Source: Vitrella brassicaformis
Taxonomy: Eukaryota; Sar; Vitrellaceae
Assembly (NCBI GenBank): GCA_001179505.1
Contig: CDMY01000450.1
Span: forward strand, 1-64,000
Direction: 5' to 3'
DNA length: 64,000 bases
The notes under the pieces were generated by a model that saw nothing but the letters and a program-made list of their open reading frames with translations, ran no database searches and was not told where the DNA came from. Below are positions 36,465 through 48,726 of the stretch, in pieces; within the stretch, counting starts at the first letter, position 1; every line of letters begins with the position of its first letter. The position numbers and the translations under genes are program-made.

Positions 36465-39400
36465 ATGGCTACATCCGCCCCGTCATCGCGTCAGGGCGGC
36501 CCAAGTCAGCCAGTCGTCCCCCATGATAGTGAAGGAACCTCGACGGGAACAGGAAGCAGCTCGGGTTCGTGCCACAACAGTTCTTACAACACCAACATGT
36601 CCAGCAGCCCACCGTCTCCCTCTCCACTCGCTTTAGCGGCCGGCGGAGCCCAGAGCGGACCCTTCGCGCCCAACGGACCTGCCCCCATGCAGACCAGCAG
36701 TCCAAGGGCTCCCTCAGACCAAGCTCCCCTTCACCAACAGCACCAGCAACCTCAGCAGTCATCTATCAAGCCGTCTGAGCCCCAGTCCTTCGCCCACCCC
36801 TTTGCCGTCCCCACCACCGTCCCCCCAAATGCGGCCCATCCGTTCAGCGTGCCGCCAGTGCCGCGCTACCCCCCTCCCCCGCCCTCCCCCTCGCCAGGAA
36901 GCGCAGGCGATTCGCCGACGAGCACTGCCAGCAGCATGCACACACCGTATCGCAGGGAGCCGACCCTGATCCAGTCGGTTGCCGACATCAACGACATCTA
37001 CCAGATGAACGAGAAACTCGGCAGCGGATAGTAAGCTAATGACCACACAGCACAATGGGGCCAGAGAAACATGTTATGTGCATCGATTGCATTCGTGTGG
37101 TGTTTGGTGCAGCACTGGGGAAGTGTTTGACGCCGTGTGCCTGCGGACCGACCAGCAGCGCGCCATCAAACGCATCCACAAGACACGGCAGAAGTACATA
37201 GCACCCACACCCCCACATGGACACACAACACACACGCTCTCTCTGATTGCATCTCTCATTCTGTCCATCCAGGTTGGTTGTGGACGAGTCGTACTTCCGT
37301 GACATCTACGACTTCATCATTTGCCGCGGCCACCCCAACTTGGTCAACATCCGTGAGGTGCTCGAGGACTCCGAACACTTCTACATCGTGATGGAGAAGT
37401 GCAAGGGGCCCGACTTGGTGGACTTCGTGAAGTCGTTCGAGCCGGGCGGCATCCCGGAAGCGGACTGCAAGCGGATCATGAAGAACATACTCGCTGCTGT
37501 CCGACACCTGCATCAGCATAGGGTAAGCGAGTGGGGCAATGGAGGGATGGGTGGGTGGCCGACCTGGTGCCACGTGTCTCCGCTCCCTCCGCCAATCATC
37601 TATCTCATTTCTCCACCTCTCCGTATGTGTGATGTGTGATGTGTGGATGTGTGTGTTGGTCTGTCAGCTTCTGCATCGTGATATCAAGCTTGATAATGTG
37701 ATATTCCAGGACAGGCCTCGGAATGGAGGTCAGGTGGTGCTCCTGGACTTCGATATGTGTATGTTTATCGACCGAGCCGACCCCCCCAAGACCGTCGAGA
37801 AGGAGGACAAGGTCTCTGTAGCCGGCACACCAAGATACACGGTCAGTAAGGAAAGCAGGGAGGGACACAAAAAGACGGGCAATCAGTGAGGATGCCTGTG
37901 GCTGTGTGTGTGCAGGCGCCTGAGTGTTACAAGGGTCAGTACACCCCAGCGTCTGACCTCTGGTCGTGCGGCGTAATCCTGTAAGTCAGACAGCTAGACA
38001 TTGAGACACCAATGTCATCAAACCATCAACACACACAAGCATGCCGTGATGTGTGCAGGTACGCGTTGCTCACTCGTCGCTTCCCGTTCAACCTGACCCA
38101 GTGCAAAAGCAACCAGGAAGTGCAGGAGGTCCTCAGACAGGTAAGAATGAGTGCGAGATGCTTTGCACACGCAATGGATTCCTATGCTTATGTCCCATTC
38201 ATCTGTCTGTGTGTGTGTCAGGGTGTCAAGTTCGAGGACGCCGTGGTGCAGCGGTTCCCGGCGGCCACCGACCTCATAAGCTGGCTCCTCACCTACAACC
38301 CCAATGACAGACTATCCTCAGGTAGATCACACAGAGACTAAAGTTCTGCCACCTGGGTGCCGTGGGAGACGTGCCTGTGTCATGTGTGTGTCAGCTCAAG
38401 AGGCGTTGGATCATTTCTGGTTTAGACCGTCCCTCTTGGGCCGTCCCTACCCCCTCATCAAGGCGCCACCGCCCCCACCAGGGATGTGTCAGGCCCCCCC
38501 TGGCATGGCGCCCCCTGGCATGGCGCCCCCTGGCATGGCGGCCCCTGGCATGTCGCCCGCCGGTGGAGCCCAGGGCAGAACCTTCGCGCCAAACGGACCT
38601 GCCCCCATGCAGACCAGCAGCCCAGAGGCCATCTCACACTTAGCTCTCCTCCACCAACAGCAGCCGCCGTCATCCCTCCAGCCGTCTGAGCCCTCGTCCT
38701 TCGCCCACGGCCCCTTTGGCCTCCCCACCACCGTCCCCCCAAATGTGGCCCATCCGTTCAGCGTGCCGCCAGTGCCGCGCTACCCCCCTCCCCCGCCCTC
38801 CCCCTCGCCAGGAAGCGCAGGCGATTCGCCGACGAGCACTGCCAGCAGCATGCACACGCCGCATCGCAGGGAGCCGACCCTGATCCAGTCGGTTGCCGAC
38901 ATCAACGACATCTACCAGATGAACGAGGAATTCGGCAGCGGACAGTAAGCTAATGACCACACAGCACAATGGGGCCAGAGAAACATGTTATGTGCATCGA
39001 TCATTCGTGTGGTGTTTGGTGCAGCACTGGGGAAGTGTTTGACGCCGTGTGCCTGCGGACCGACCAGCAGCGCGCCATCAAGCGCATCCACAAGACACGC
39101 CAGAAGTACATACCACCCGCACCCCCACATACACACATCCGGTTCCCTGGACATACACGCTCTCTCTGATTGCATCTCTCATTCTGTCCATCCAGGTTGG
39201 TTGCGAATGAGTCGTACTTCCGTGATATCTACGACTTCATCATTCGCCGCGGCCACCCCAACATGGTCGAGATCCGTGAGGTGCTCGAGGACCCCGAGCA
39301 CTTCTACATCGTGATGGAAAAGTGCGAGGGGGCTGACCTGGTGGACTTCGTGAAGTCGTTCGAGCCGGGCGGCATCCCTGAGGCGGACTGCAAGCGGATC

Positions 39401-42274
39401 ATGAAGGACATACTCTCTGCTGTCCGACACCTGCATGAGCATAGGGTAAGTGGGTGGGGCAATGGAGGGAGGGATGGATGGGTGGGTGGCCCACCTGCGC
39501 ATGTCTCCCTCCCCACCAATCATCTCACTTGTCCATCTCTCCCTGCGGTGTGTGTGTCAGCTACTGCATCGTGATATCAAGATGGACAACGTGCTTTTCA
39601 AGGACCGGCCTGGAGGTCAGGTGGTGCTCCTGGACTTCGATATGTGCATGTTTATCGACCGAGCCGACTCCCCCAAGACCGTCGAGGAGGAGGACAAGGT
39701 CTCTGTAGTCGGCACAAGAGAGTACATGGTACGCAACAAGGGAAGCAAGCAAGACAGCAGCAACGGGCAGACAGTGGGGAAGATGTCTTCGGCTGTCTGT
39801 GTGTGTGCAGACTCCTGAGTGTTACAAGGGTCAGAAGGGTCAGTACACCCAGGCGTCAGACCTCTGGGGATGCGGCGTCATCCTGTAAGTCAGAGAGAGA
39901 GAGACACCAATGTCATCAAACCATCAACACACACAAATCATCATCACACCCTCTGTGTGTGCAGGTACGTGTTAATCACTGGTAATTTCCCATTCATCCT
40001 GTCCGAGTGCAAAAGCAGCCGGGAAGTGCGAAGGGTTCTCAGACAGGTAAGGATGAGCGCGAGACGCTTTACACACACACAACGGATTCATATGCTCGCG
40101 CGTGTGTCAGGGTTTCCTCAAGTTCGAGGACGCCGTAGTGCAGCGTTTCCCTGCTGCCACCGACCTCATAAGCTGGCTCCTCACCTACCACCCCAATGAC
40201 AGACTATCCTCAGGTAGATCGCACAGAGAGAGGAGCTCTGCCACCTAGGTGCCGTGGGAGACGTGCCTGTGTCACGTGTGTGTTGTGTCAGCTCAAGAGG
40301 CGTTGGATCATTCCTGGTTTGGACCGTCCCTCTTGGGCGAGCCCTGCCCCCTCACCATGCCAACCATGTGGCCCCCTGGCATGTCGCCCCCTGGCATGTC
40401 GCCCCCTGGCATGTCGCCCCCTGGCATGTCGCCCCCTGGCATGGCGCCCCCTGGCATGGCGCCCCCTGGCATGGCGCCCCCTGGCATGGCGCCCCCTGGC
40501 ATGGCGCCCCCCGGCAGCTCCCCTGTGCACAACCCATTCGCCCACGTGTCGCCGAACCCATCGCCATCCCCGCTGACGCCGCGAGCACAATCGCTGGAGC
40601 TGCCCCACGACGGCCACCCCGTCCACCCACATCGGCAGCCAGTAAGCAGATGAGATGCGCACAGCAACACGAAAGATTTGGGGGGGAGATTATTTGGAAT
40701 GTGTTGTGACTTCGTGTGTGCCTGTGAGTGTCCGATGCAGGCCCTGACAGTTGAGATGGGGAACCATGCGTCCAATCAGAGCCAGGGCAGCTCACCCACC
40801 CCGCAGCCCAGCCCCACTCACCAGCAGCAACGCCACAACACATCCGGGAGCGACAGTGCGGAGGGCCTCATCTCGCCCAACGCCATCAGCCGTCTGGACC
40901 AGGCCATCAGACACACCGTGGATGGTGACATGGGTGGGGAGGGGCTGGTGTCCATGGGGCTGGTCGGCATGGGCCATGAGGGCGGTGACGACGGGCGGGG
41001 GATGGACATGGACGAGGCGGACGGCCGCTCATTCACTGACGCACACAGCAACCTGGGAGCCGGCACTGCTGGTACGTCAGGAAAGGCACCACAATACCCC
41101 CTCCCACCACACTCGTCAGAGGTAGTTCTGTGCCATGCCTTTGTCGTGTTGTGTGCAGAGTTGATGAGTCCGGCCTTCTCTCACTCGACCGGCCCGGCTG
41201 ATGTGACCAATTTCAGCAGCACAGCCCCATCACTGCAGCAGCCCCCATCACTGCAGCAGCCCCAGGCACTGCCCCAGCCAGGCATTCCATCGCAGAAGAG
41301 AAGTGCAGCGCTGACCGCCGCCGCTGGGCAGCAGCAGCGGCAGCAGCAGAACTTCTTCGCGTTGATCCCGTCCTCTCTATCGCTCATGGATGAGGGGCAG
41401 GGTGCCAGTGGGGCGGGGCGGGGGCAGGGACAGGATGCATCTAGCAGCATCACTGGCACAGGTGGGTGGGTCTGACGGTTGGCTTGGTGGTGCTCGCTCA
41501 TGTGTCTCGGTCGTGTCTCATTCTGGTCGATCAGGTGGTGCCAAGTTGGTTCCGATCGGTCGCACCTGGCAGACGGGCAGTGCTGCCAGTACTGCGGAGC
41601 CCCAGACGAATCCCAAGCAAGAGTCACCCAGTGTGGCATGTAAGTGAAAAATTGGCTGATCAATCACCAATGGGACGCACTTTTGCGTGTCTCTTTCCTC
41701 CTTTGCTTTTTCAACCCAGGTTGTGAGTTGCTGAGCCCGACGCTCGGTCACGGCACTATGACGGTGGGCAGCAGCGGGTCAGCTCTCTTCGACTCATCTC
41801 ACGTGGCCACCCTCGCACTCTCCCACACCCCCCAGTCCCTATGGCCAGGCATCACACACTTGGGCCCCCACATCCAGGGCAACGGGAGTGGGGGTATCCT
41901 CGCCCCGTGGGAAGACTCACGGCCACAGACCATGACGGCACTGCTGACCGGGGCCGCTGGGCAGCAGCAGCAGGACTCGTTCACGTGGCCTCGGTCATCT
42001 CTGTCGCTCATGGATGAGGGGAAAGGTGCCACTGGGACGGGGATGGGACAAGGAATGGCTGGCAGGGCACAGGATGCATCTAGCAGCTCCACTGGCACAG
42101 GTGGGTGGGTCTGAAGGTTGGCTTGGTGGTGCTCGCTCATGTGTCTCGGTTGTGTCTCGTTCTGGTCGATCAGGTGGTGCCAAGTTGGTTTCAATGAGTC
42201 GCAGTCGGCAGAGTAAGGGTGGTGCCGGGCTGTGTATGTGCATGGGGAGTGGGTTGTGCGCTGCATGTCAATGA
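36465..42274 (+). CDS. Tandem double protein-kinase protein with DFD motifs
   Basis: Two CAMK/CDPK-like Ser/Thr kinase domains lie in one reading frame. A Pro/Ser-rich N-terminus leads to kinase 1: GSGYTGEVF across an intron, RAIKRIHK, LLHRDIKLDN, LLDFDMCMF, APECYKG, SDLWSCGVILYALL and LISWLLTYNPNDRL. The exon that ends kinase 1 (EALDHFWF) runs on without a stop through a second copy of the Pro-rich linker into kinase 2: GSGHTGEVF, LLHRDIKMDN, LLDFDMCMF, TPECYKG and ASDLWGCGVIL. Intron positions repeat in both halves. DFG is DFD in both copies, the APE motif of the second is TPE, and the usual helix-C Glu is not obvious. A Gln/Ser/Pro-rich tail with its own duplication ends CAACQ at 42274. 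No EF hands were seen. Activity therefore needs testing. Confidence 0.8.
38487..38560 (+). repeat. Short coding minisatellite in the first linker
   Basis: About four to five copies of a 15-bp unit (CCCCCTGGCATGGCG) encode PPGMA-type pentapeptides. It is a shorter version of the array at 40371. Confidence 0.7.
40371..40510 (+). repeat. 15-bp coding minisatellite (PPGMS/PPGMA)
   Basis: About ten head-to-tail copies of GCCCCCTGGCATGTC, changing halfway to the variant ending ATGGC. They encode PPGMS then PPGMA just after the second kinase domain. The 15-bp period keeps the frame, so copy number can vary without breaking the gene. Confidence 0.85.
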
Positions 42275-43215
42275 AAATTCATGTCTTTGTGGGCCCGGTA
42301 CATGATGGCTGCTTAATGGGAGACACACGACGGATACACCCACGAGCAATGGGAAACACTGACGTGCCACGATGCAATGCGCTGAGCGGACAGAGACGTC
42401 TTTTCGTTGAGCAATGAAGACCACTATCCCACTTCACTCACACACGTGTTCGCTAACAGCCATCGTCCTCACACCCGAGCACACCCTCCTGGCTCCATCC
42501 ATCCAGCCAGCCAGCCAGCCAGCGGCGGAGATATTTGTGTGCACTTTCAACAGATATAAAATGCAGGCAACGATCATTTGGTGACGAAGGATTCTCTGGC
42601 CTTTACGCTCGGTGGTCTGCAGTCAAGCCACAAATTCACAGCCACAAATTCACAGCGGGGCGGTGTCTTCCCTTCCCTCTTCATTGCCAGTAGATTGCTG
42701 CTGCTGGCCGGGGGCTGCGGGTGTCATGCCGGGAGGAGCCGTCAGGCCAGGCTGCGGCGGTGGGTCCCTGCTGCTGGCGAGGGGCTGGTCTTAGACGCTT
42801 CAGATGATCCGATACCGTCTTCACTGGCGTTGAGGAAGGATTGAAGCGAAGTGAGGGGGAACAGACAGAGGGCGCCGGCACACAGACAGACAGAGACATC
42901 GCCACAATTTTCCTTTCCTGCCGCGATCTGCTTTGTCTTGGCTATGCGGGATCCGGAAGGCTGGCATATACAAGGATAGGAAACAATGATGGAAAGGAAA
43001 GATACAGCGGATGTGTCACATGTCGTGTGTGCCATGATATATGAGACAAGCCTACCATGAGTGTCTGTGCCGCCGCACGCACTTTCCACGACGCTGTCAG
43101 GTCGTTCCCAGCAGCCAACAACAACCTAGAGAAATGGAGACAAACAAAGAGGAATCAGAGGCACACACAAAGAGACGCCAAGCTCTGTCTGTGTCGGTAT
43201 AGTGTAGGAGGGTAC
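42275..43215. other. Between the double-kinase gene and the coiled-coil exons
   Basis: CCAG repeats lie at about 42508-42530. Minus-strand segments near 42950 (SGSRIAKTKQIAAGK) and 43060-43125 have splice-like borders and may be 3' exons of the coiled-coil gene, but the frame could not be fixed. Confidence 0.35.
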
Positions 43216-43553
43216 CTTGCTGTGCCGCAGTACTTCGTTCTTCCCCTTGGCCTGCACCTCCAATGCCTCAGGTGCCTTGATGGCCTGCTGCAGCTGCACC
43301 TCCACCAGCCTCTTGACCTTTATGTGCCTGTCATTCTCGGCTGAGGCGGTCAAGAGCACCACTCATGTGGCTGGCGGTGTAGCCACGGGCACTCCTCGAG
43401 AGACCCAAGGTCGCCGTGCAGCTGCCTCACACACGCCTGGTCACCTGTGAGCGCACGCCGGGCCTGCAGGCGGTTGTTGTCTGCCCGCAGGCGATCGGCC
43501 TCCTTCTCCTCCCTCGCCCGTCTGACAAAGTCTTCGTTGGCGCTCTGAGGCTT
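43216..43553 (-). CDS. Coiled-coil protein, internal exons only
   Basis: Two minus-strand exons, 43445-43553 and 43216-43340, join in frame with good GT-AG borders. The product is strongly helical and charged: NEDFVRRAREEKEADRLRAD, NNRLQARRALTAENDRHIKV, KRLVEVQLQQAIKAPEALEV, ending NEVLRHSK. The heptad-like Leu/Val spacing suggests a coiled coil. I could not identify the first exon upstream (43554-44050) nor the last exon downstream, so the limits are those of the two exons. The family is not recognised. Confidence 0.45.
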
Positions 43554-44901
43554 CTGATAAAGTGTAGCAAAAGGAATGCTCTAATTGTTCATCGCGTCGT
43601 CTCCAATTGTTTGTCTCACATTCTCGACGGTTTTTTCTTGCCGTTCGCTCTTTTTTTTCCGTAGCTGATTCCGTTGCGGTTCTGCTCGGACACGTCAAGA
43701 CGTCATTTGCCGTCACGTTGCGTGTGCTCCAGCATATCTCGAGGCGGCTCTTCCGATCTCAAGCACGCTCCCAACCATCATTCACGAGGCAGTCAGAGTC
43801 AGCGCATCAGTGAGTAAAGCCAATGGGCGCGGTGAGCGCTTCTACTCTCCCAACCAACCTCACTGATGCGCCTTGCTTCATTGTCTCCAGCTGAAGAGCT
43901 TGGAAGCGAAGAGGAAAAAACGGCTAGCAGCAAACCCTGATCGGACGTCTCAGGCCCGGTTGCATTCTCCCATATGTAAACGGATGGTCTCTTCACATCG
44001 TACTTGCTGTGGCAGCGCTTATTACCTGTTCTGGTCACGCATTATGAACGCGACCGACATGCTCGCCGCAATTGGCGAGAAACAGGGAGGATGAAGGGAC
44101 ACATGTGCGATGACCGACCAACAGGCACCCCACCAATCGTTTAGGGCAGGCACGGGGACTGACACAGGCACGCACCATACGTTGCTCTCTCAAAAGACAA
44201 AGACAAAGACGAGCAGACGGCCGCCCGGGCCGCTCCCTGTCTATCGATCGGTGTATGAACGCCACACACATATGCATCATGTACACGAACCGCGTCAGCC
44301 CCAACGACACGCACACACACACACACACACAGGGAGTCTCATGGTGAGGGAGAGGGAGAGGGAGAGGGAGAGAAGAGGACAAGAGACCAGCCACGCACTG
44401 CTCAGGCAAGACAGGCAGGGGGAGGGACACAAGAAAACGGCTAGTAGGTATGCATGTGTGAAATATGAGACTAGATGGAGACTAGAATGAGACTACATTG
44501 ACCGACACACTGCACCCTACAAAACCGACTGGAGCCTTAAAAACACATACACAATTCTCGCCTCTGGATCGACTGCACAGCACAGCACAGCACTCGGGAG
44601 CCCCGTGCAGCACACAAGCAAGCCCACAGACCGCCCCGGCCGGCCCTTATGCATCCCCCAAATTAATCCCTCACTTCCCTTTGAGAAACACAGAAAATAC
44701 TCATTCGAGCGCTAGCTAATTAGCCACGACACGACACAGCCCCGCCATGAATGCAATGCCATCCATCCATCCACCTACCTGCACCCTGTAAGGACATATG
44801 CACGTCTGTCTACTTCTGCAAGCCTTGCTCCTTCTCAGCGCCGCCCCACGCAGACAACCGACCCAACAGCTCATCGCGAGCACCGCTGTCACCCAGATAG
44901 C
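43554..44901. other. Intergenic DNA, possible unplaced exons
   Basis: A plus-strand segment near 43891 (LKSLEAKRKKRLAANPD) follows a good acceptor but has no start codon in a compatible upstream frame. CA runs (44311-44332), GAGAGG runs (44347-44370) and CAGCA repeats (44576-44592) occupy the rest. No gene can be supported. Confidence 0.4.
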
Positions 44902-47900
44902 CTACACAAACGCATGGATACCATCTAGGAGGTACCCACACTCGCAAATCTTTTCACGTGTGCCAGGTATACCGTGGTTGGACAAGTAGCCGTCCGGCCG
45001 GATGAGAGCGAACGCCCCACAGCGTCCAGTGCCCACCCTCACGCCGCCCGCATAGATACCTGTGTAGTCGATGGACGCCTCTGCTCTTACGCCGGTGGTC
45101 GTGGCCGCTGGTGGGGGAGAGTTGTGCTGCGGCTTTCTGAGTGGCACCTGGCCGCACTCTGAGGCGGGATTGTGGAGCATCCTGATGGGGTCCATCAGCT
45201 TGGACCATGGGGAGGGGGAGGGGTCCTCTTGAAGGGACAGCTTGAAACGGTTAACGACCTGGATGATTAAACCGCCAGCCGATAGTCTGTCCGTGTCGAT
45301 CTTATTATTGTCCCTTTTCTGCTCACCTCTCCCTCCGCGTCCCAGCCGACGAACAGCTCGTTATCTTCCACGGCACGGTCCAGCCTACCGACAGACACCA
45401 ACACAGAACACACACAAAAAGAAAAACAGTGGTTAGTCATTTCCCTCGCTGCACACCACACCCCCTCTCTGTCCTCATCACTTTCTCGCCATGAGCTCGG
45501 TCAGGAAGGCCACGCAGTCGGCATTGGAAGAGGCCGCGTCATGCACGCCACCACCACCACCCTCGCACCACGACTCGCCAAACGCCGGCAGCTCGCCCAC
45601 CTGAGCAGCTGTAGCTGCAGGTGGATACTGTGTTGGCGGAGGCAGAGAAGCGAACCGCTGGGAGAGCAAGGGCAGTACTGGAATGATGCTCGCCTTGCCG
45701 GCTGTCAGGACAAAGACGGCCCTGATGGGAACATGGGTGCCGTAGGTGATGGAGTTGAACGGGCGAATGGCATGACATGCGAATGTGGTGGCCTCTTCGA
45801 GCATAGAGGCCAACACACCTGACAAACCAAAGCAACGACACACAGTGGGCGGGCGCATACATGCATTGCACTGACGACCTCCTTGCCTTCATTTACCTAC
45901 CTGCGTCGATGACTGAAGTGAGTGAAGGTGGTAGCTCCCCGGATGACTCGACGGATCGGGGAGACAAAATGCGCTGCGGTCCAGTGTGGGCAGCCGTCGG
46001 GTCGAATGGCAGCCGCACACACACCAGCAGCGTGTGGTGGGGGCCCGACAGCAACTGATGACACACAGCACAGCAACACGACGGGCGGGCGGTGGGGGAG
46101 GGACACCGTTTGTAGTCTGTGTCCCGTTTCGTTCGCTCACCTGATGCAGTCTCACGAAGGACATGTTGGTGCCGTCGTCCATCTTGGCCAGCATGGCATC
46201 AGGTGCTCGTTGGCCAGGCCTCAGAGACCCGGACATCCACACACGACCACACACCGCTCTGCAGCGACAACAAGGAGACAACAGGCCATTGAACGCATTC
46301 TCACTCTCTGCAGCAAGCCATAATAGTCTCTCTGACGTGTTGGCCGGGTAGCTGATGTTGATCTGTGCCGCCTTGCAGGTGAGGGCCTCGTTGACGGAGC
46401 TGAAGCCGATGAGTGTTGGGCAGAAGGCCTTGATCGCCCAGCGCACCCATTTACTCCCACTCGCAATCGACCGGCATGGTGTTGTCGTGATCAGACGGGC
46501 GTGGCCTATGCAGACAGACAGATGGAAGCATAGAGGTCGGTGGGGATGACGGACGGACAGAAGAGGTCAAGGCTTGGGTGCGCACTCACCGCCGACGGCT
46601 CTCCGCTCCTGGTCATATGTGTCAAGGAGGGCGTCGGGGGCAGAGCCCTTGACAACCAAAGCCAACTTCCACCTGAACCACAGAACAGACAGACCACACG
46701 AGTGAATGGAGGTCCATTCCTCCACGAATCCCTCTCTCACTCACCCGAGGTTGTACGCGTCTTGAATGGCGTCGTTCAGCCCCTGAAAATAAACAACACA
46801 CGACAGGCATGGATCCATCCATCCATCCATCCATCTCATGCTTGTCCTTGAGACGCACCTGATGCAGCAGAGGTGGGTGCATGACGGCAGCTCCGCCGGC
46901 CACGAGGACGTTGCCCCGCCTAAATGACGTCACCGATCGCGACACTATCTCGCTCCTGCTGATCGAGTTGATGCGAACCAAACGGCTGGATGGAACAGCC
47001 TGGACGCACCACCACATAGTGGCCGGGTGAACTCTATCCGACTGACCATCCTGACCCCACCCACCTACCTTTTGGATCATGAATTCTAGTTCTTCCCTCG
47101 TCGGCAAAACCAGCTCCCCCTCCTCAATCGCCTCGCCCTTCTCGTCCTTGTCACCCACATCACTGCGCTTGGGCGGCTGGGGCGACAAGAACGCCGTTAG
47201 CGCAGTCCCCTGAGTGCTGATCGATGGGCTGCGGAGTGGCGGCGCGTGCAGGTACCATCGCTGGTTGCTGCTGGCGGGGCTGCTGATGTCCTCGCTGATG
47301 GACCTGCTGTTGGTGGCCACCGGGCAGTCCGTTGGAGGCGCTGTCGTCGTACTGGCCGAGTCGTCTGTGGGCGGCAGTAGCAGCTGAACGGGCGCCTGTG
47401 CCTGTCTGGCTTTGTCGACGGGCCGATGGACAGTCAGATGCCACCTGGAGCCCTCTTCTGATGTGACGCCCTTCTCAAGGCCGACAGCGCACATGGCCAC
47501 ACCGTCGCCCAGGAGCATATTGTACTTAGCATCATCAATGTTTAAACTCCAGTGCTGCGCACAAGACAGACAACTCGCATGCCGTCCTTCTTTGCCATGT
47601 TTTGTCAGTACCAACCAGGTTGACGTCAGCGGTGATAAAGGAGCCCGCACTCATCCGGGTGGCAGTGGACTTGAACTTGACGCTTTCCCTTACGAATGAG
47701 TCGAACCCGTCAGCGCCCACACAATACTTGCATCGGATGCTATGGCCCTCGTTCAGCAGCGTCACGAGAATCTCGTTGCTGCCGTCATTGGCCACCGTGA
47801 TGTCGCACACGAAGTCGTCGGCGATGATCCGACTCGAGTCGAGGCGCTCCCGCAGGATGGACTTGAGATCGCGCTGACAACCAACGAAGAAACAAGGCAA

Positions 47901-48425
47901 TGGTACGGGCATGAATGACACAGACATCTCGATATGGGTACCTGCTCGAGTGTGACAGGCAAGGAGAAGATCGACGACTGCTTGATGACGGAAGAGTCGT
48001 ATAGCCAGTCGACGCAGAGGTCGCCGTACAGATAGACCCTCTCTCCTGTCTGCACTCTGCCCCTGCGCATGATCTCGCTGCTGACATCCAGATCTGCATA
48101 CACACAACACGCCAGCAAACACAACCATTAATTATATGCCGCATGTCATGTGCCAGCATGTGACTGAGCGTCTCCCTCGTTTGCTCCGCTGACCTTCAAA
48201 CATCTCCAGGCTCCTCGGCTGCAGTATGACGTCTCCATACCCTTCGGCATCACCACTGTCAGCGAGTAGCTGGCTCTCCCTGGCGCCCATATGAGCTGCA
48301 CTCGATGCGCTGCTGTGCTCAACAAGGACGAAATCCACCCCTCTCCGTTGCAGATCGCACGCCAAAGTAAGCGCAGTCACAGTGCTGCCGATGACGACGG
48401 CGTCCACAGACCCGACGTCTGCCAT
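44902..48425 (-). CDS. FAD-dependent aromatic-ring monooxygenase (PheA/TfdB-like)
   Basis: Flavoprotein of the FAD_binding_3 family, which adds oxygen to aromatic substrates using NAD(P)H. The start at 48425 (MADVGSVDAVVIGSTVTAL) gives the Rossmann strand, but the glycine motif is GSTVTA, not the usual GxGxxG. Later come RDLKSILRERL, YCVGADGFDSFVRE (the GADG motif), GNVLVAGGAAVMHPP (in place of GDAAH) and GLNDAIQDAYNLGWKLALV, the family's second FAD signature. LLDTYDQERRAVG follows. The C-terminus resembles the thioredoxin-like domain of phenol hydroxylases (GRCGAFALIRPDGYLSNHG). A large Ser/Pro-rich insert sits between about 47100 and 47400. About eleven introns occur. The degenerate GxGxxG and the missing GD raise doubt about FAD binding. 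The end at 44902 is uncertain. Confidence 0.75.
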
Positions 48426-48566
48426 CCTGTAGTCCGCTGGCAGCCCCAGGCGCCGACACAGAGCTACTCAACAGCGATCAAAGTCTCTTGACACGTCGAG
48501 CGATGTGTTGTCCTGCGTGTGGAAGAGGGATGTGTTGTTGTGGCAGATCTTCAGCGCGCCTCACAT

Positions 48567-48575
48567 AAGCTCGCA
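48567..48575 (+). promoter_or_regulatory. AAGCTCGCA promoter motif, copy 6
   Basis: The flank is TAAGCTCGCATAT, between the FAD monooxygenase start (48425) and the start at 48727. Confidence 0.5.
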
Positions 48576-48726
48576 TATTTCGGATCGCGAGGGGGAAAAA
48601 CACTCCCAGGTTCTCAGCGTTCAAGCGGCGTGAACAGCTCAGTCGACGCACAAGAAGAAGATTTCAGCCTCCATTGCACCCGCATATGGTGCATGAATTC
48701 ATCGCGAGAGGTGCGGAGTTCCAGCG

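Noticed and set aside
43607-44094. Plus-strand two-exon small gene (LKSLEAKRKKRL exon)
   Set aside because: The only compatible upstream frame has no ATG, and the frame with an ATG gives a stop at the junction.
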